This document shows, piece after piece, positions 1 to 11,730 of a DNA stretch of 64,000 bases (its first letter is position 1; each line of letters starts with the position of its first letter). Both the position numbers and the translations under genes were made by a program. The stretch lies in assembly GCF_004664715.2 (NCBI RefSeq), contig NC_051068.1:12206298-12270297 (forward strand), written 5' to 3'. Source of the DNA: Peromyscus leucopus (taxonomy: Eukaryota; Chordata; Mammalia; Rodentia; Cricetidae). The notes below the pieces were generated by a model. The model had not been told where the DNA came from. It was given only the letters and a program-made list of their open reading frames with translations, and ran no database searches.

Positions 1-1280
1 TTCTTAATTTTCTTCATAACTTTATCAGTGGTAAATAGTAAGCTTTTGTTTCTTCTATATTTGTAAATATAACATTCCTTTGTTACTCCTGCTCAATTAT
101 ATTAGCTTGTTTCTTTATTAAATTAAAATAAAACTGATGATGATGGACATTTTCACTCTAAGTTATTAAGTGAGCTTTTTCAACATTTCACCATTAGATA
201 TTGTATCATTTACAGTACAGGTAGATTTCTTCTCCCGTTTATTACATTGAAGATGATTCTATTTCTAACTTGATAATACCTTTTACCATGAATGGATGTT
301 AATCCATTTCTAGATTACATTATCACATTATCAGTTAATAATCCTTTTCATATATTAATAAAAAAATCTAATGATGACCAATGTCATATTTCTAAGATAC
401 AACAGTAGTAGTTTAATCATGGTAGACTTCATTTTTTGTAATATGGTTAGATCTGGTGAACTAAGTTCTTTTAGACTTTGTATTTGTGGCTATGAATGAG
501 GTTGGCCTGTATTTTTCCATCACATATGGCTCTGACTAGTTTTGGTCTCAGAACTTGCCAACCTCATAACCAGGCTGGCTGGCATTCTTTTTATGTACTC
601 TGGAATTATCTGTACAATATAGCTTGAGCTCAGCTGTAAGTTGCTAGAGCTTTGTATTTCCATAACCAAAATACTTTTAATTATTTAAAACTTTTAGCTA
701 TTTCAAATTTTAATAATTTAGAATTATTTAAGTCTTCTGGCTATTTATGAGTTGGGTTCAGTGAGTTACATATTTGCAAATCCTTATTGTATATTTCAAT
801 AAGTTTAGTACCTCAAAGTTTCCAAATGTCTCACTGCAAAGTTGTTTTAAATGTCCCCTTTCTAAAGGATGCTGTACCCACAATTATGGCTTTTGATTCC
901 TCATATTGACTTGGAATTTATATGTTTTCTTTATCAGTCTTGTCAAGATGTATTCATTTCTTTAGTCTTTCAAAACACATTAACCTTTGAATTCATTGCT
1001 CCTCTAACAGTTACCTTCTACTTCATTTATTATTTCACGTATTAGCTTATGGTCATTTCCTTCCTTATTCCTCCCTTTTGAATGTTCCACTTAGCTCATC
1101 ATTTCCTTAGATGTTGAGTGCACTGCCTTTAGGGCTTTCTTACTCTCTAATACAAGCATTGGAAAATGTATATTCTTACCTGTTGTTTTAGCCACACCCA
1201 CTAGATACTCCACGTTTTTCATATCATTCATTTCAATGCTTTTTTTTTTCATTTGTCTGATGTAGCAGGGATCATAAAGA

Positions 1281-1742
1281 GTCTTATTAATAAAAACAAA
1301 CCTGGAGCTGGGTATTGGGGTGAATGCTGGGAGATCAGAGAAGCAGAACAAGCCACAGCCACCTCAACTTGCCAATTCCTCAGCTGATCCTTTTTCCTCA
1401 GACTGGAAACCTCTGTGTCAGCATCCAAATGGATCTCAGCTGAACTGCTGCTAAAAGCCTAAAAGCTTAACCTGCCTAGTTCCTGGTTTTCATGCCTTAT
1501 ATACCTTTCTGCTTCCTGCCATTACTTCCTGGGATTAAAGGCTCTTGTTACCATGCCTGGCTGTTTCCAGTGTGGCCTTAAACTCACAGAGATCCAGGTG
1601 GATCTCTGCCTCCCAAGTGATAGGATTAAAGGTGTGTGTGCCACTATTTTCTGGCCTCTATATCTAGTGGCTGTTCTGTTCTCTGACCCCAGATAAGTTT
1701 ATTATGGTGCACAATATTTTGGGGAACACAATATCACCACAG
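1281..1742 (-). repeat. Family A dispersed repeat with internal B1-like segment
   Basis: This is a cricetid-type medium repeat in antisense. It starts near CTTATTAATAAAAAC, has the GGTATTGGGGTGAATGCTG block, and ends in AATATCACCACAG. An antisense B1-like piece occupies about 1535-1660. Related copies are at 20095, 28721 and 55447. Confidence 0.65.
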
Positions 1743-1779
1743 TCTGATTTCATTCTGTGGCTATGAATTCTTTGTACTG

Positions 1780-1787
1780 TACACACA

Positions 1788-1821
<34 letters not shown>
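1780..1821. repeat. (CA)n microsatellite
   Basis: About 40 bp of nearly pure AC dinucleotide repeat lies just after the family A repeat. Confidence 0.95.
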
Positions 1822-1822
<1 letters not shown>

Positions 1823-2847
1823 TCCTTTAATTATTTCTTGTTACATTTCTTTCATTATTGCTCTAAAGGAGAAGACCACAGTCAACATAATAGCAGCGCT
1901 TGTGAAAGGCTGTCTAACAACCAGCCTCACGAACATTCACGACGTTTCTAAAGTGCAAATCTAATTGTCCCACTTGTTTCATTTCCTTTAATGTCCTCTC
2001 GAGCTTCACAAACTGATCTTTTTCTTCTGGCCTATGCATAGCTCACCAACCAAGAGATTTCCCATCCTGGTCCGAGCTGCCCTCAGCCCTCTATCCCATC
2101 TCCCAGAGACCCCTCCACTTCTCAGTCATCTGCCCCTCCAAGGCATGGTTCGGCCTGTCACAGACGCCTATGCCCTTCCCATGTGCATCAGTGGCAGACT
2201 TCCAACCACCCTCACATTCTAAGCCACAGCCCTAGACTGTCTATGTGCCACTGGTCCTCTGAGTGTTCATGTCCAGTACGCCAATGAGCAATTTGCCAGA
2301 AGCCAATTTGACAAAGAATCTATTTGCTCATCAACCATTTTGGTGAATTTATTAAATCACACTGTGTATCAAAACTGTAACACAGTTATTGTAACCCTAT
2401 AGTGTTCGGTCACAGTCCACACTAACTAGCAGGGATCAATATGGTCACAGTCACCCTTAATTAGGGACTGCACTCTTGTCTCCTGTATCTCAGAATCTGT
2501 AGTCACCGTCCCTCTACGTTTCTGCTGTCTGTCTCTCGCTGTGTCCAGACACTATCCGAGGTCTCCTCTTCTCTCTGCCCCGTGTTCTTTGTGTCCCCTG
2601 CTCTGTTCCCTGGGTCCCGCTTTCTAGAACAGCAGGCTCAGCTGCATGCTTGTCAATTTCTCCTCTCCAACAAAAGGCTCCCCTGCAGAGGCTCCTGCGG
2701 TTCTCACCCAGGGCCTTCCTGCTGTGGAAACGGGAACAGAACAAAGATAAGTTAGCAAAGATTTATTTAACGGTTCCATGAGGACAAAAGAAGAGCCATC
2801 TAAATAAATCGCGGAATCTACAAAGAGCTATTGAAAGCTCTCCTCCA

Positions 2848-2992
2848 GGACTGTGGAGATGGCTCAGTGAGAGCACTTGCTGCTCTTACAGAGGACCCAA
2901 GTTCAGTTCCCAGCATATCTGTCAGGTCGCTCACAACTGCATCGAATTCAAGTTCCCAGGGATTCTGTGTCTCTGGCCTCCTCTAGCACCTG

Positions 2993-3080
<88 letters not shown>

Positions 3081-3110
3081 TATACACTTTATTTAAAATA
3101 AAAAAATCTT
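2848..3110 (+). repeat. B3/B2 SINE with (CT)n(CA)n
   Basis: It opens with GTGGAGATGGCTCAGTGAG, the tRNA-like B2 head, followed by CAAGTTCAGTTCCCAGCA (B box). A (CT)n run at about 2994-3041 and a (CA)n run to 3080 precede an A-rich tail. Confidence 0.85.
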
Positions 3111-3261
3111 TGAAAATACTCTAGGCTCTTTGCAGAAGAGAAGCAAACTTTGGTTAGCTGAGAAGGCTAACAAATCTGTGGTGGTGATAACAGTTGTGAT
3201 GTGAAATGGGATGAAAATTCCAGTGAAACCAAAATATCAGGAGAACAGCGTTCCTATGCTG

Positions 3262-3650
3262 CCTACTTTTATGTCAACTTGACATAGGCCGGAGTTATCT
3301 GAAAGGAGGGAACCTTAATTGAGCAACCGCCTCCATAAGATCCAGCTGTAAGGCATTTTCTTTATTAGTGATTGATGAGGGAGGGCCCAGCCCATGGCGG
3401 GTGGGTGCCATCCTGGGTTTTATAAGAAAGCAGACTCAGCAAGACATGAGGAGAAGCCAGTAAACAGCACCCTTCATGGCCTCTGTATCAGCTCCTGCCT
3501 CCAGGTTCCTGCCCTGTTTGAGTTCCTGTCCTGACTCCCTTCAGTGATGGACTACGATGTGGAAGTGTAATCCAAATCAACCCTTTCCTCCCCAAGTTGC
3601 TTTTGCTCATGGTGTTTTATCACAGCAATAGTAACTCTAACTAAGACTAA
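3262..3650 (+). repeat. Family C dispersed rodent repeat (~390 bp)
   Basis: It runs from TATGTCAACTTGACATAGG to AATAGTAACTCTAACTAAG, containing the common rodent block GTAATCCAAATCAACCC. A second sense copy is at 59207-59632. The family name was not determined. Confidence 0.7.
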
Positions 3651-3910
3651 CTAAATCCCCAAAAAGGATTTGAAAATAAATCAGTATAAAATAAACAAGC
3701 ACCACAGAAAATGTGAAATTGTTCTTACATCTCTAAGAATAATACATATTTATGCACATACAAATGAATATGTTTATTAGAATACATGTATAAAGGGACT
3801 CAGAAGCCCAGTCTTTTTTTTTTTTTTAATCAAACCATCTTAAATACCTCTGAGAAGAACATCTTCATGACAACATTCTTCTTGATGAAACATGTTAAAA
3901 TGTGCCATTA

Positions 3911-4100
3911 TGGGCTGGAGAGATGGCTTAGTGGTTAAGAGCACTGACTGCTCTTCCAGAGGTCCTGAGTTCAATTCCCAGCAACCACACCGTGCCTCAC
4001 AACCACCTGCAATTAGATCTGGTGCCCTCTTCTGGCCTGCAAAGACACATGCAGGCAGAACACTGTATACATAATAAATAAAATAAATATTTTTTTTAAA
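3911..4100 (+). repeat. B2 SINE
   Basis: A full-length copy: GGGCTGGAGAGATGGCTTAG head, TGAGTTCAATTCCCAGCA B box, CTCTTCTGGCCTGCAA, and an AATAAATAAAATAAAT tail. Confidence 0.95.
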
Positions 4101-4181
4101 AGTGCCATTAACATATAGGGGAGAAAAATATACCCATATCCACTTACTATATTAAATAACTCTGCTTAAAACAAGTCTTCG

Positions 4182-4238
4182 AGAGGGCTGGAGAGATGGC
4201 TCAGCCGTTAAAGGCTAGGCTCACAACCAAAAAAATAT
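4182..4238 (+). repeat. Tiny internally deleted B2-like retroposon with 14 bp target duplication
   Basis: Only about 57 bp: the B2 head GGCTGGAGAGATGGCTCAGC is fused to GGCTAGGCTCACAACC and an A-rich tail. It is flanked by AAAACAAGTCTTCG at 4168-4181 and 4239-4252, which shows that it inserted as a unit. The A-box part is kept and the B box is gone. Confidence 0.9.
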
Positions 4239-4604
4239 AAAACAAGTCTTCGTGAAATCTGTAAGTTGGTAAAGTAGGTAGGTTCTGCTCACAGTGTGAA
4301 CTGAACCTTCAGTCAACTGCCTTTTGGTGCCTCCGCCTCCAGTATCTGAGTCTTGGGAAAGCTGGCCCTCAGGGACTGGCTTGCTTCCCTTCTGGACGGT
4401 CCAATCAACACAATCACCCGTGATGTCTCACTGCTGTCCAGGTAGACCGTGTCATCTACACTATGGATCTCCAGAATTATAAGCTGAGTCTTGACATGAA
4501 ATTTCCAAAAATTATGTAGACATTAAGGGTGAATTTTTTTTTTTAATGTACCAGCTATTGGTTAGGGCAAAACAAAACCTTACTGAAAAACTGAAAATCA
4601 GTTT

Positions 4605-4842
4605 ACAAAGCCTTATTTTTAGATTTTACTTATTTTTACTTTATATGTATGGGTATTTTGCCTGCATGTATATCTGTGTATCATGTGCATGCCTAGTGTC
4701 TGTAGAGGCCAGAAGAGGACATCAGAGTCTCTGGAACTGGAGTTACAGATTGTTATGAGCTTTCATGTGGGAGTTGGGGACTCCCTGTAAGAACTGTAAG
4801 AGCAGCCACTGTTCTTAGCCACTGAGCTATCTCTCCAGCCCA
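4605..4842 (-). repeat. B3-type SINE, antisense
   Basis: Antisense tail TTTTACTTATTTTTAC, the middle block CCAGAAGAGGACATCAGAG, and the head complement GAGCTATCTCTCCAGCCC. Confidence 0.85.
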
Positions 4843-4849
4843 AAGACTT

Positions 4850-5014
4850 TTTAAGTTTATGTATGTTTGTTTGTTGCACCCATGCCTTCATGTGGAGGTC
4901 AGAAGATCGCTTAGGGAGTCACTCCTCTCCTACCATGTAGGACCCAGGGAAAAAAACTCAGGTTATTTGGCTTAGGTGAAAGCAATCTCAGCTCTGAGCC
5001 ATCTCACTGGCCCC
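4850..5014 (-). repeat. Degenerate B3-type SINE, antisense
   Basis: It has GGAGGTCAGAAGATCGC and ends in GAGCCATCTCACTGGCCC, the complement of the B2/B3 head. It directly abuts the preceding antisense B3. Confidence 0.7.
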
Positions 5015-5349
5015 CTCCAAAGACTTCTTTTGTCCTGTAGATTCAACAATAACTTCCATTCTCCAAAAGATCTGAGTAGAAAAGAGGTGGGGCCTTTCCG
5101 CTCTTCACACCTCAAAACAGCAGCACGCAGCTCAGCTGCCTCGTTACTGCCTCGTCATCCTCTCATCTGATCAGTCACTGCATCCGGAGGGTTCATCTCC
5201 TGGACGTTCCTCCACATGTTGCCTCCTGTCTTTGTCCTGTCTTTACCCTGGATCTTCGTCCTCTGCCAACACTATTGGACCGTCTCCCCGTTCTCCCTCC
5301 TCCTTCCCTCTCTGATTTAAGACTTTTCCTGTTTCTGATCTCCACACTG

Positions 5350-5830
5350 CAGCACATCAATCACGCTGAAACTCAGGTCTGGTCACATCACCAGTTGACG
5401 GCATCTCTTTAATTACAGAAGGAAGGCTACTGTCTAGAATGACTTTCAAAGCCTCCATGACACCACATGTCTCATCCGGCTGCCCTGTTTCTGTGGTGTG
5501 TGACTTCCTAGGACCATTAGTACAATCCTTCCTGGTACATGCTGTGCAACTCCAAGCCCCTACACCTTTGCTTCTGTCATCCCTCCTTCCAAATATCCCC
5601 AGTTCTCTGTCCCATTTGCTTAACTGCAATCAACCTTGAAGGTTCTGTTCAAGACATTGCTCTCCAAGAAGCCTTTTCTAACTTGCACTACCTTCCTGTT
5701 CTGATCCCTCACACTGGGGAAATTGCCAAGACACTGAGTTGATCCACCAGGGAACTCTCACCCTCAGTTGACACTAATTTTCACATCTTTACTCTTATTT
5801 AACAGGGACCATGTTCCCCAACACAAGAGG
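5350..5830 (+). repeat. Ancient L2 LINE fragment
   Basis: The features match the L2 3' region: CAGGTCTGGTCACATCACC, a Cys/Thr-rich middle, and TCCAAGAAGCCTTTTCTAAC followed later by a GGGACCATGTTCC-type segment. Divergence is high, as expected for L2. The small ORFs inside it are chance. Confidence 0.6.
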
Positions 5831-6894
5831 TTACAGCACTCACAGCCTAACCTCCTAATGGGATCTCATTCTTCTGTCATATTAACACTCCTTTATTTAT
5901 CCATTAATTCAACAGCCATTCATTGGTGGATTTCATAACTGTATCTCACCCACTCAAGACTTTCATTTTGCTGTGTGATATTCCCATTTCCTAGACACCT
6001 ACGAGCTGTGGGGAAACCACCATTTTGCCTTTTACTTACCCATTCTAGAGCTCACAAAGAACATTTATTTTCCAAATATGTTTTGAAATGACTCAGTTGG
6101 ATCATTTTATGTGCTTCTTGTTCCGGCGGCAACTGATAACACCCATCCTATTTTATGGCAGACTGGCATATTCGATGCTGTGTGGCAGCCTAATAGTCTA
6201 GAACAGCACAGATCATCCTCGCTGGCTTCCATCTGCAGAACACAGATCTCAACAGCAGCCGTCAGAGTTAAATACATGTTGATAAATGATATTAGCCAAG
6301 TAACAACAGGTTATTATTTTCCAGCGGGTTTTTGAAGGCACTCAGCCTCAGCCTGTCTTCCCTGCCTCAGAAGTCTGCCCGCCCCCTGCCTTTCACAGCT
6401 AATGGGCACCAGTTTGGTCTTCAAGTTCACACAGGGTCAAGTTTAAAGAGCTTTGATGTAAATGCTACACTTTTCAAAGAAATCTCAAAAATGAATCACA
6501 AAACCGAGAGGGCAGGTGATTGCCGGTCTGCAGAAGGCTTTTGTGGGGTGGCCAGGTAGTCTTAAAGGCCCCAGGCTTGAGCTGGGAAATCATGAGAAAG
6601 TGTCATTCCAAGCCTCTGGTGGTAAGAATAAACAGAATGAAGTGATATCTACACACACATAAGCAGAGGCATAAGTAGATTCAGCAATTACATATCAACA
6701 ATGATCAACTTCATTAATATGAAGTCAACAAACCCAAGGCATTTTTTAAGAATTGAGGGAATTGCTGTCTTTCTTAGAATTGAACAGAGAAAAATTACTT
6801 TACAGTTAGACATGAATCTCCAAAATACAGAATTAGAGATCGTTTCTGCACAGGGATGGTACACGTGTGTATATCTGTGCTCTCCTCTGTGTGT

Positions 6895-6895
6895 G

Positions 6896-6933
<38 letters not shown>

Positions 6934-7232
6934 CTGAGTCTGTGTATGTCTGTGTATGTATGTCTGAGTCTGTGTATGTCTGTGTGTGTGTGCGCGCGTG
7001 TGTGTGTGTGCGTGTGAGTGTGAGTGTGTATGTGTGCGTGTGTGTGTGCGTGTGAGTGTGTGTGTGTGTGTGTATCTGAGTCTGTGTGTGTGAGTCTGTG
7101 TATGTCTGTGTATGTATGTCTGAGTCTGTGTATGTCTGTGTATGTATGTCTGAGTCTGTGTATGTCTGTGTGTGTGTGCGTATGTGTGTCTGAGTCTGTG
7201 TATGTCTGTGTGTGTGCATGTGAGTGTGTGTG
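6895..7232. repeat. Compound TG / ~30 bp minisatellite
   Basis: Pure (TG)n runs alternate with a recurrent unit built from TGAGTCTGTGTATGTCTG and GTATGTATG. The unit appears at about 6933-6990 and three or more times at 7075-7215. The long open frames across it on both strands are artefacts of the repeat. It ends about 170 bp before a Kcnmb2 exon. Confidence 0.95.
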
Positions 7233-7402
7233 GTGTGTTGGGAGCCGGGATTTGCACTGAGATTCAACTTCACTCAGGTGTGTTTGGAGCACTCCTATAG
7301 GTCTTTCCCCTTAGGAAGGCAGGGGCGGGAACACAGCCCCCCTCAAGGGACATGCAGTATAACTGTGAGTCTCATGTAAAACTGTATTATTTTCAACTTC
7401 AG

Positions 7403-7573
7403 AAATATCTACCAGAAAATCAGGGACCATGACCTCCTTGACAAGAGGAAAACCGTGACAGCACTGAAGGCTGGGGAGGACCGGGCTATCCTTCTGGGAC
7501 TGGCCATGATGGTGTGCTCCATCATGATGTACTTCCTGCTGGGAATCACGCTGCTACGCTCCTACATGCAGAG
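7403..7573 (+). CDS. Kcnmb2: Kcnmb2 coding exon, residues 20-76 (first transmembrane segment)
   Basis: This exon encodes the start of the BK (KCa1.1) channel beta-2 subunit, a plasma-membrane accessory protein that shifts calcium/voltage gating and confers inactivation. The frame reads NIYQKIRDHDLLDKRKTVTA and continues through a hydrophobic helix at about residues 47-70, followed by RSYMQ. I recognise it as nearly identical to human KCNMB2. The acceptor is TTTCAACTTCAG, with the exon starting at 7403 on the last base of a split Arg codon. The donor is AG|GTAATG after 7573, splitting Ser76. There is no in-frame stop. The exon for residues 1-19, including the inactivation ball, is not in the window. 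A compound TG repeat ends about 170 bp upstream. Confidence 0.97.
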
Positions 7574-7874
7574 GTAATGCCATGGGCACCGAGAAATCCA
7601 CTGCCTTCTCCTTCTCTGCTCCCCCATTGCTCATTCAACCCTGATGTCATTTTTCTCACCTTTCCTCAAAACTTTCAGAGGCACCTGGTGCAGAGTTTCC
7701 TAATGTTATCTGATAGTAACAATGAATGTGTGAGCTGTCTACTGTGAGCTGGCCACTTTTCATATTCTGCCTGTTTCTTTCTCACTGGCACCCATCAATG
7801 TGCCCATCGGTGCAGAGACAATGGGGACTTGTGACACAGGAGATGATGTGACACGGGGACTTAGGAGATAGCTT

Positions 7875-8360
7875 CCCACAGCAAGCGTGCTGCACAGTCA
7901 TGAGGACCTTAGACACAAACCTGGAACCCACATAAGAAGCCCAGGCATGGTGGCATGCACTTGTAATGCCAGGACTAGAGAGACAGAGACAGGCAATCTC
8001 TGGAGCTCACTGACCAGGAGGCTAGTCCAGTTGCTGAACTCCAGGCCACTGAGAGACCCTGTCTCCAAAAAAGCAATGTGGACGATATCTGAAAATGACA
8101 TCTGAGATCATCCTCTGGCCTCAACAAACACACACAGAAATATACTCACATGAACATGTACACATACTCATATACATGCACCTGTACACACACAAACATG
8201 CATATGTACACATGCAAGTGTATATGCATACACATACACACACTTATATACAAACATGAACATGCACAAATGCGTGCAAATTCACCCACACACAAGTACA
8301 CATGCACACATACCCACACACACATACACATACGCACACACGCATGCACATACGCACACG
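7875..8360 (+). repeat. B4-type SINE plus degenerate (CA)n tail
   Basis: The B1-like part GGCATGGTGGCATGCACTTG with GAGAGACCCTGTCTCC follows an ID/tRNA-like start, the layout of B4. 8125-8360 is a long interrupted CA/CATA-rich tail. Confidence 0.75.
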
Positions 8361-9574
8361 ATGTCACATAATTCAGTGCAGCACAGCATATGGCAGTTAA
8401 GATTTCAAAGCCACATCCCACAAATTCAAGAGTCCTGATTCCTGCTGTTCTCTAAGTCTGTATGCTTTTCTAACCCACCCTACTTCTCCATCACCAGCTT
8501 CCTGGGGAACTTTTGTATGTCCAAGACAAAGAAGGTGAGAATTAATTGTCTGAAGACAGACCAGTACTCGGTATTCTGGAACTCCAGTGATTCTGATGTG
8601 TTGTGAAGCTGGGAGACTGACAGTAGTCTCTTAAAGTAACAGCTTCTGAAGCCTTTTCGGTTCAATGTTTACCTTGGGTTTACTGAATAAGGAGAAGTCA
8701 CTAGGCGATGATACTAAAGCGTGTCTTCCTGAACAAGCCAGCTGATACATCCCTACGTGCCCCTCCCTCACAGCCATCCAGACCCTGAGCCCCGAGACTC
8801 TGTGCGTCTGCCAATGGTTAGGCTTGAGGAAATGAGACCCTTTCACATGAAAGTGGAAGTTTCAACCCAAGAGAAAATCAAACCGTTTTGTGCCGCTTGT
8901 TTCTCTAGCTAAATTAATGCTTTCGTTTCAGAAGGCAAGCGGAGCTGAAATGTAGCAATTTGCTCCTCTTTCACATCCTGGTTGGCCTGTTCTTTCTCTG
9001 AGGGCTTCAGCTGTCCTCTCTTCCAGTGAAAGTGCTGGTGCCTGGGGCCCCAGTATTTACTGAATCCAAAGCCTCTTTCCGATTCTCACACCTGCAAAGA
9101 TCTAGGATGTGTACCCCTCCCTGCCCCCCAGTTGTAAAAGCAGATTCTGACCATTCATGTTCCAGAAAATTCAATTTGCTACACCAGAGGAGACTGAGTC
9201 TAGTCATCTGGCACATGCAAAAGTAAGGAGCTATCCACGTGTGTCCAGCAAAAGGGCAGGGTTGTTACTCGTGAACATGTGTTTCCTGCTCCCTGCGATA
9301 GAGCTTACATCCAGAGGCAAACCATCGACTGCCACTGTGTTACTTCCTAATTGCAAATGCTCGACTTGATCGCAAAATGGAAGCTACTGTAAAACGAAAT
9401 TCAGCCAATGGTTAGCTGGAATCTCTGGCTGCCATGGCCCAGAGCAACCTGCCTGAGCCGTTTATCTGCACGGAAGGGTTTATCTTCTGTTGATTTCCTG
9501 GGAAGGCACACCATGACAGGATGAAACATATCCTCAGAGAAGGGAAAGCCACAGTTTCTGTCACTTTCCAACTG

Positions 9575-9690
9575 TGTGTTCTTGACTGTGCCACCTGACT
9601 TCTATGGCCCCCAATTCACTCACCTTTCAAAGGGATTAGTAACCAATATATAGGGTTGTAGAGAGAACAAAAGGAAATCGTTTGTGTCAA
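9575..9690 (-). repeat. MIR-like relic
   Basis: TCTTGACTGTGCCACCTGAC, then an ACTCACCTTTCAAAGGG and GGGTTGTAGAGAG layout resembling the complement of the MIR central region. Strongly diverged. Confidence 0.4.
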
Positions 9691-10004
9691 TTGCCAGTTA
9701 GGGAGAAAGGCTCTAAGTAGCCATTGCTCTTGACAGCTTCCAAAGGCCGTTGTTATCTTATTTCCCGTGTTAGAATGAGTTTATTGCATGGTATTGCTCT
9801 CCCTCTGTCTGTCAAGTCCAACCCTGAGCCACCCCACCTTTGTGCCACCTCTCCTCCAGCCCCTCCCTTAGTAAAGCCTTTTCCACCTACAAAGCAGGCT
9901 GAGGTGGAGTTTGGAATGAAAAGGCCTGAGCAGGCAGCTGTACAATGCAGAAATACTGGGAGAGTGCAGGTTCTGCTAGGCAGACGATGCCTCCTGTCAT
10001 CCCT

Positions 10005-10130
10005 CCCCTCAGGAGGCTCAGACGGCAGGATTCCAGTTTGATGTTAGCCCAGGCTAGAGAGCACATCTGAGGCCATTCTTGCCTGTGTGGTGAGACCTTG
10101 TCTCAAGAAATAAAAACTAAAAATAAAGCG
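10005..10130 (+). repeat. Old B1-like fragment
   Basis: CAGGAGGCTCAGACGGCAGG leads to GTGAGACCTTGTCTC and an A-rich tail. The middle is diverged. Confidence 0.55.
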
Positions 10131-10406
10131 TGCATTATGCTTACCAGTGAATTCAATAAGGAGAAAATAATCACTTAAAATATTAGCAAATATTCTATGC
10201 AGCGGATATCACCAGGAAAGTTCTCAGGCACCAAAGTTTGTGCTGTGTCACGGCATGCCGGAAGCTGGTCTGTTCAAAATTGTAAACTTTACACAGACAT
10301 ACAGATCATAGATTTTGGGGAGGCCCATGCGGTTCAGTAGCCAAGAGACAGTCCTCTGCAGCCACACCCTCCCTGCTCTGTGCTCACCCTCGCTCCTTCT
10401 CTGCAG

Positions 10407-10602
10407 TGTGTGGACAGAAGAGGCTCAATGCACCCTCCTGAACGTGTCGATCACAGAAACATTTAACTGTTCCTTCAGCTGTGGGCCCGACTGCTGGAAG
10501 CTCTCTCAGTACCCTTGCCTGCAGGTCTACGTCAACCTGACTTCTTCCGGGGAGAAGCTCCTCCTCTACCACACAGAAGAGACCATGAAAATCAATCAGA
10601 AG
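10407..10602 (+). CDS. Kcnmb2: Kcnmb2 coding exon, residues 76-141 (extracellular loop)
   Basis: This exon encodes the first half of the large extracellular loop of the beta-2 subunit. The translation runs SVWTEEAQCTLL, then NVSITETFNCSF, CGPDCWKLSQYPCLQVYVNL and ends ETMKINQK. Three N-glycosylation sequons fall at N88 (NVS), N96 (NCS) and N119 (NLT), the same positions as in human. Loop cysteines are C84, C97, C101, C105 and C113, which form conserved disulfides in the KCNMB family. The acceptor is a pyrimidine-rich CTTCTCTGCAG and the donor is AAG|GTAGGC, in phase 0. From memory of the human protein, A82, V89 and M137 look like conservative differences. Confidence 0.97.
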
Positions 10603-10904
10603 GTAGGCTCGCTGTGCCCAGGCGCCCACAGACTACCTGCCTCCCCTCTCTCCACTTTCCCTTTGTGAGTATTTCAAAGGAAACACACCAGGAAGGAGGC
10701 CCTGCTTGCTCCATTCACAGAACTCACTCTCTGGATCTGTCCGAGGAAATGCTTGTTTTCTGTACAAGCCATGGACAAGCTATTCCTTCATTTCATGGTA
10801 GAGCAGATTTAGCTGTGTTTTCTGTTTGAGAGGATATTTCCATAAAGAGCCTAAGTCTTTCAAAGCGAGTACAGAATTTAATAAGAGATGTGCGTGCCCA
10901 AATA

Positions 10905-11025
10905 CCTATCATGACTTGGGAGATATTGGTCATGTTACTTAACTTCCCTGATACTGGGCCTGCTTTTTCAAAAGGAAAGTAATAGCCACGTACAAAGTCA
11001 TTATCATAATTAAGGATTAGAAAGT
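10905..11025 (-). repeat. MIR relic
   Basis: GTTACTTAACTTCCCTGATA then AAAGGAAAGTAATAGCCA and CATTATCATAATTAAGG follow the order of the reverse MIR core. Confidence 0.5.
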
Positions 11026-11060
11026 AGAATATGTTGTACTAAGAAATTGAACATGTGGTC

Positions 11061-11063
<3 letters not shown>

Positions 11064-11114
<51 letters not shown>
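11064..11114. repeat. (TG)n microsatellite
   Basis: About 50 bp of pure GT repeat in the last intron. Confidence 0.95.
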
Positions 11115-11117
<3 letters not shown>

Positions 11118-11187
11118 TGAATTCACACACATATATTCTTTCTTTATATAGGATGTTCATAGAGGCCTAATTTATAGTACTGTTCAT

Positions 11188-11515
11188 ATTAGTCACTTTT
11201 CTGATGTGATGACAAAATTCCATGGCCAAAGGCAACTTATGGAAGACAGGGTTTATTTTGCTTTATGGCTCCATCATGGCAGGGAGGCATGGCAGCGGGA
11301 GCAGGAGTTGAGAGGTCCCATGCTCAACCACAACCTAGACAAGAAAGCGAATGGGAAATGAGATGAGGCTATAAGCTCCTACAACTGCAACACAGTTCCT
11401 TCAGCTAGGCTCCACCTCTTCATAACCTTCCCAATCAACGCCATCAACTAGGGACCAAGTACTCAAATAACTGAGCCTAGGGAGCATGATTCTCACTCAA
11501 AACACCACACTAGTA
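11188..11515 (-). repeat. Family C-related rodent dispersed repeat
   Basis: CCATGGCCAAAGGCAACTTA, GGGTTTATTTTGC and CATCATGGCAGGGAGGC are shared with other rodent copies at 25618, 46795 and 51478. Confidence 0.6.
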
Positions 11516-11584
11516 TATTAAAGTCCACATGGGTAGACGCTTAGTAAATGTGCATATCAAAGCTGTGCATAAAATTTACTTTGA

Positions 11585-11730
11585 TGTGGGCCATCATGGT
11601 TTCAAGCCTATAATACCCACACTTAAGAAGTTAAAGCAGGAGGATTGCCACAAGTTTGAGGCCTACCTGGGCTACTAAGCAAGTACCAGGCAAGCCAAAA
11701 CCACATAGCAAGATCCTGTCCAAAAATATT
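11585..11730 (+). repeat. Old B1 monomer
   Basis: Diverged 7SL-like body: AAGCAGGAGGATTGCCACAA, GAGGCCTACCTGGGCTAC and CATAGCAAGATCCTGTCC. Confidence 0.7.

Larger units (their letters stand above)
1..7402 (+). other. Kcnmb2: Kcnmb2 intron (upstream part, 5' end outside window)
   Basis: No exon-like frame matching the KCNMB2 N-terminus is visible here, so this is the 3' part of the intron that separates the N-terminal coding exon from the exon at 7403. The first 1280 bases are AT-rich unique sequence with no recognisable feature. 1822-2847 and 5840-6894 also look unique and contain only chance ORFs. Confidence 0.8.
7574..10406 (+). other. Kcnmb2: Kcnmb2 intron, 2.8 kb
   Basis: GT (7574) to AG (10406). 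It contains a B4-type SINE with a CA-rich tail near its 5' end, a MIR-like relic near 9.6 kb and an old B1 near 10.05 kb. 8365-9570 holds nothing I recognise. Confidence 0.9.

Noticed and set aside
7236..7247. TGTTGGGAGCCG, similar to an IAP LTR start
   Set aside because: It sits at the edge of a TG repeat and is followed by ordinary intron and then an exon; no LTR body is present.
6688..7292. Overlapping 146-189 codon His/Thr-rich frames on the minus strand
   Set aside because: They are translations of the TG repeat, open in several frames at once.
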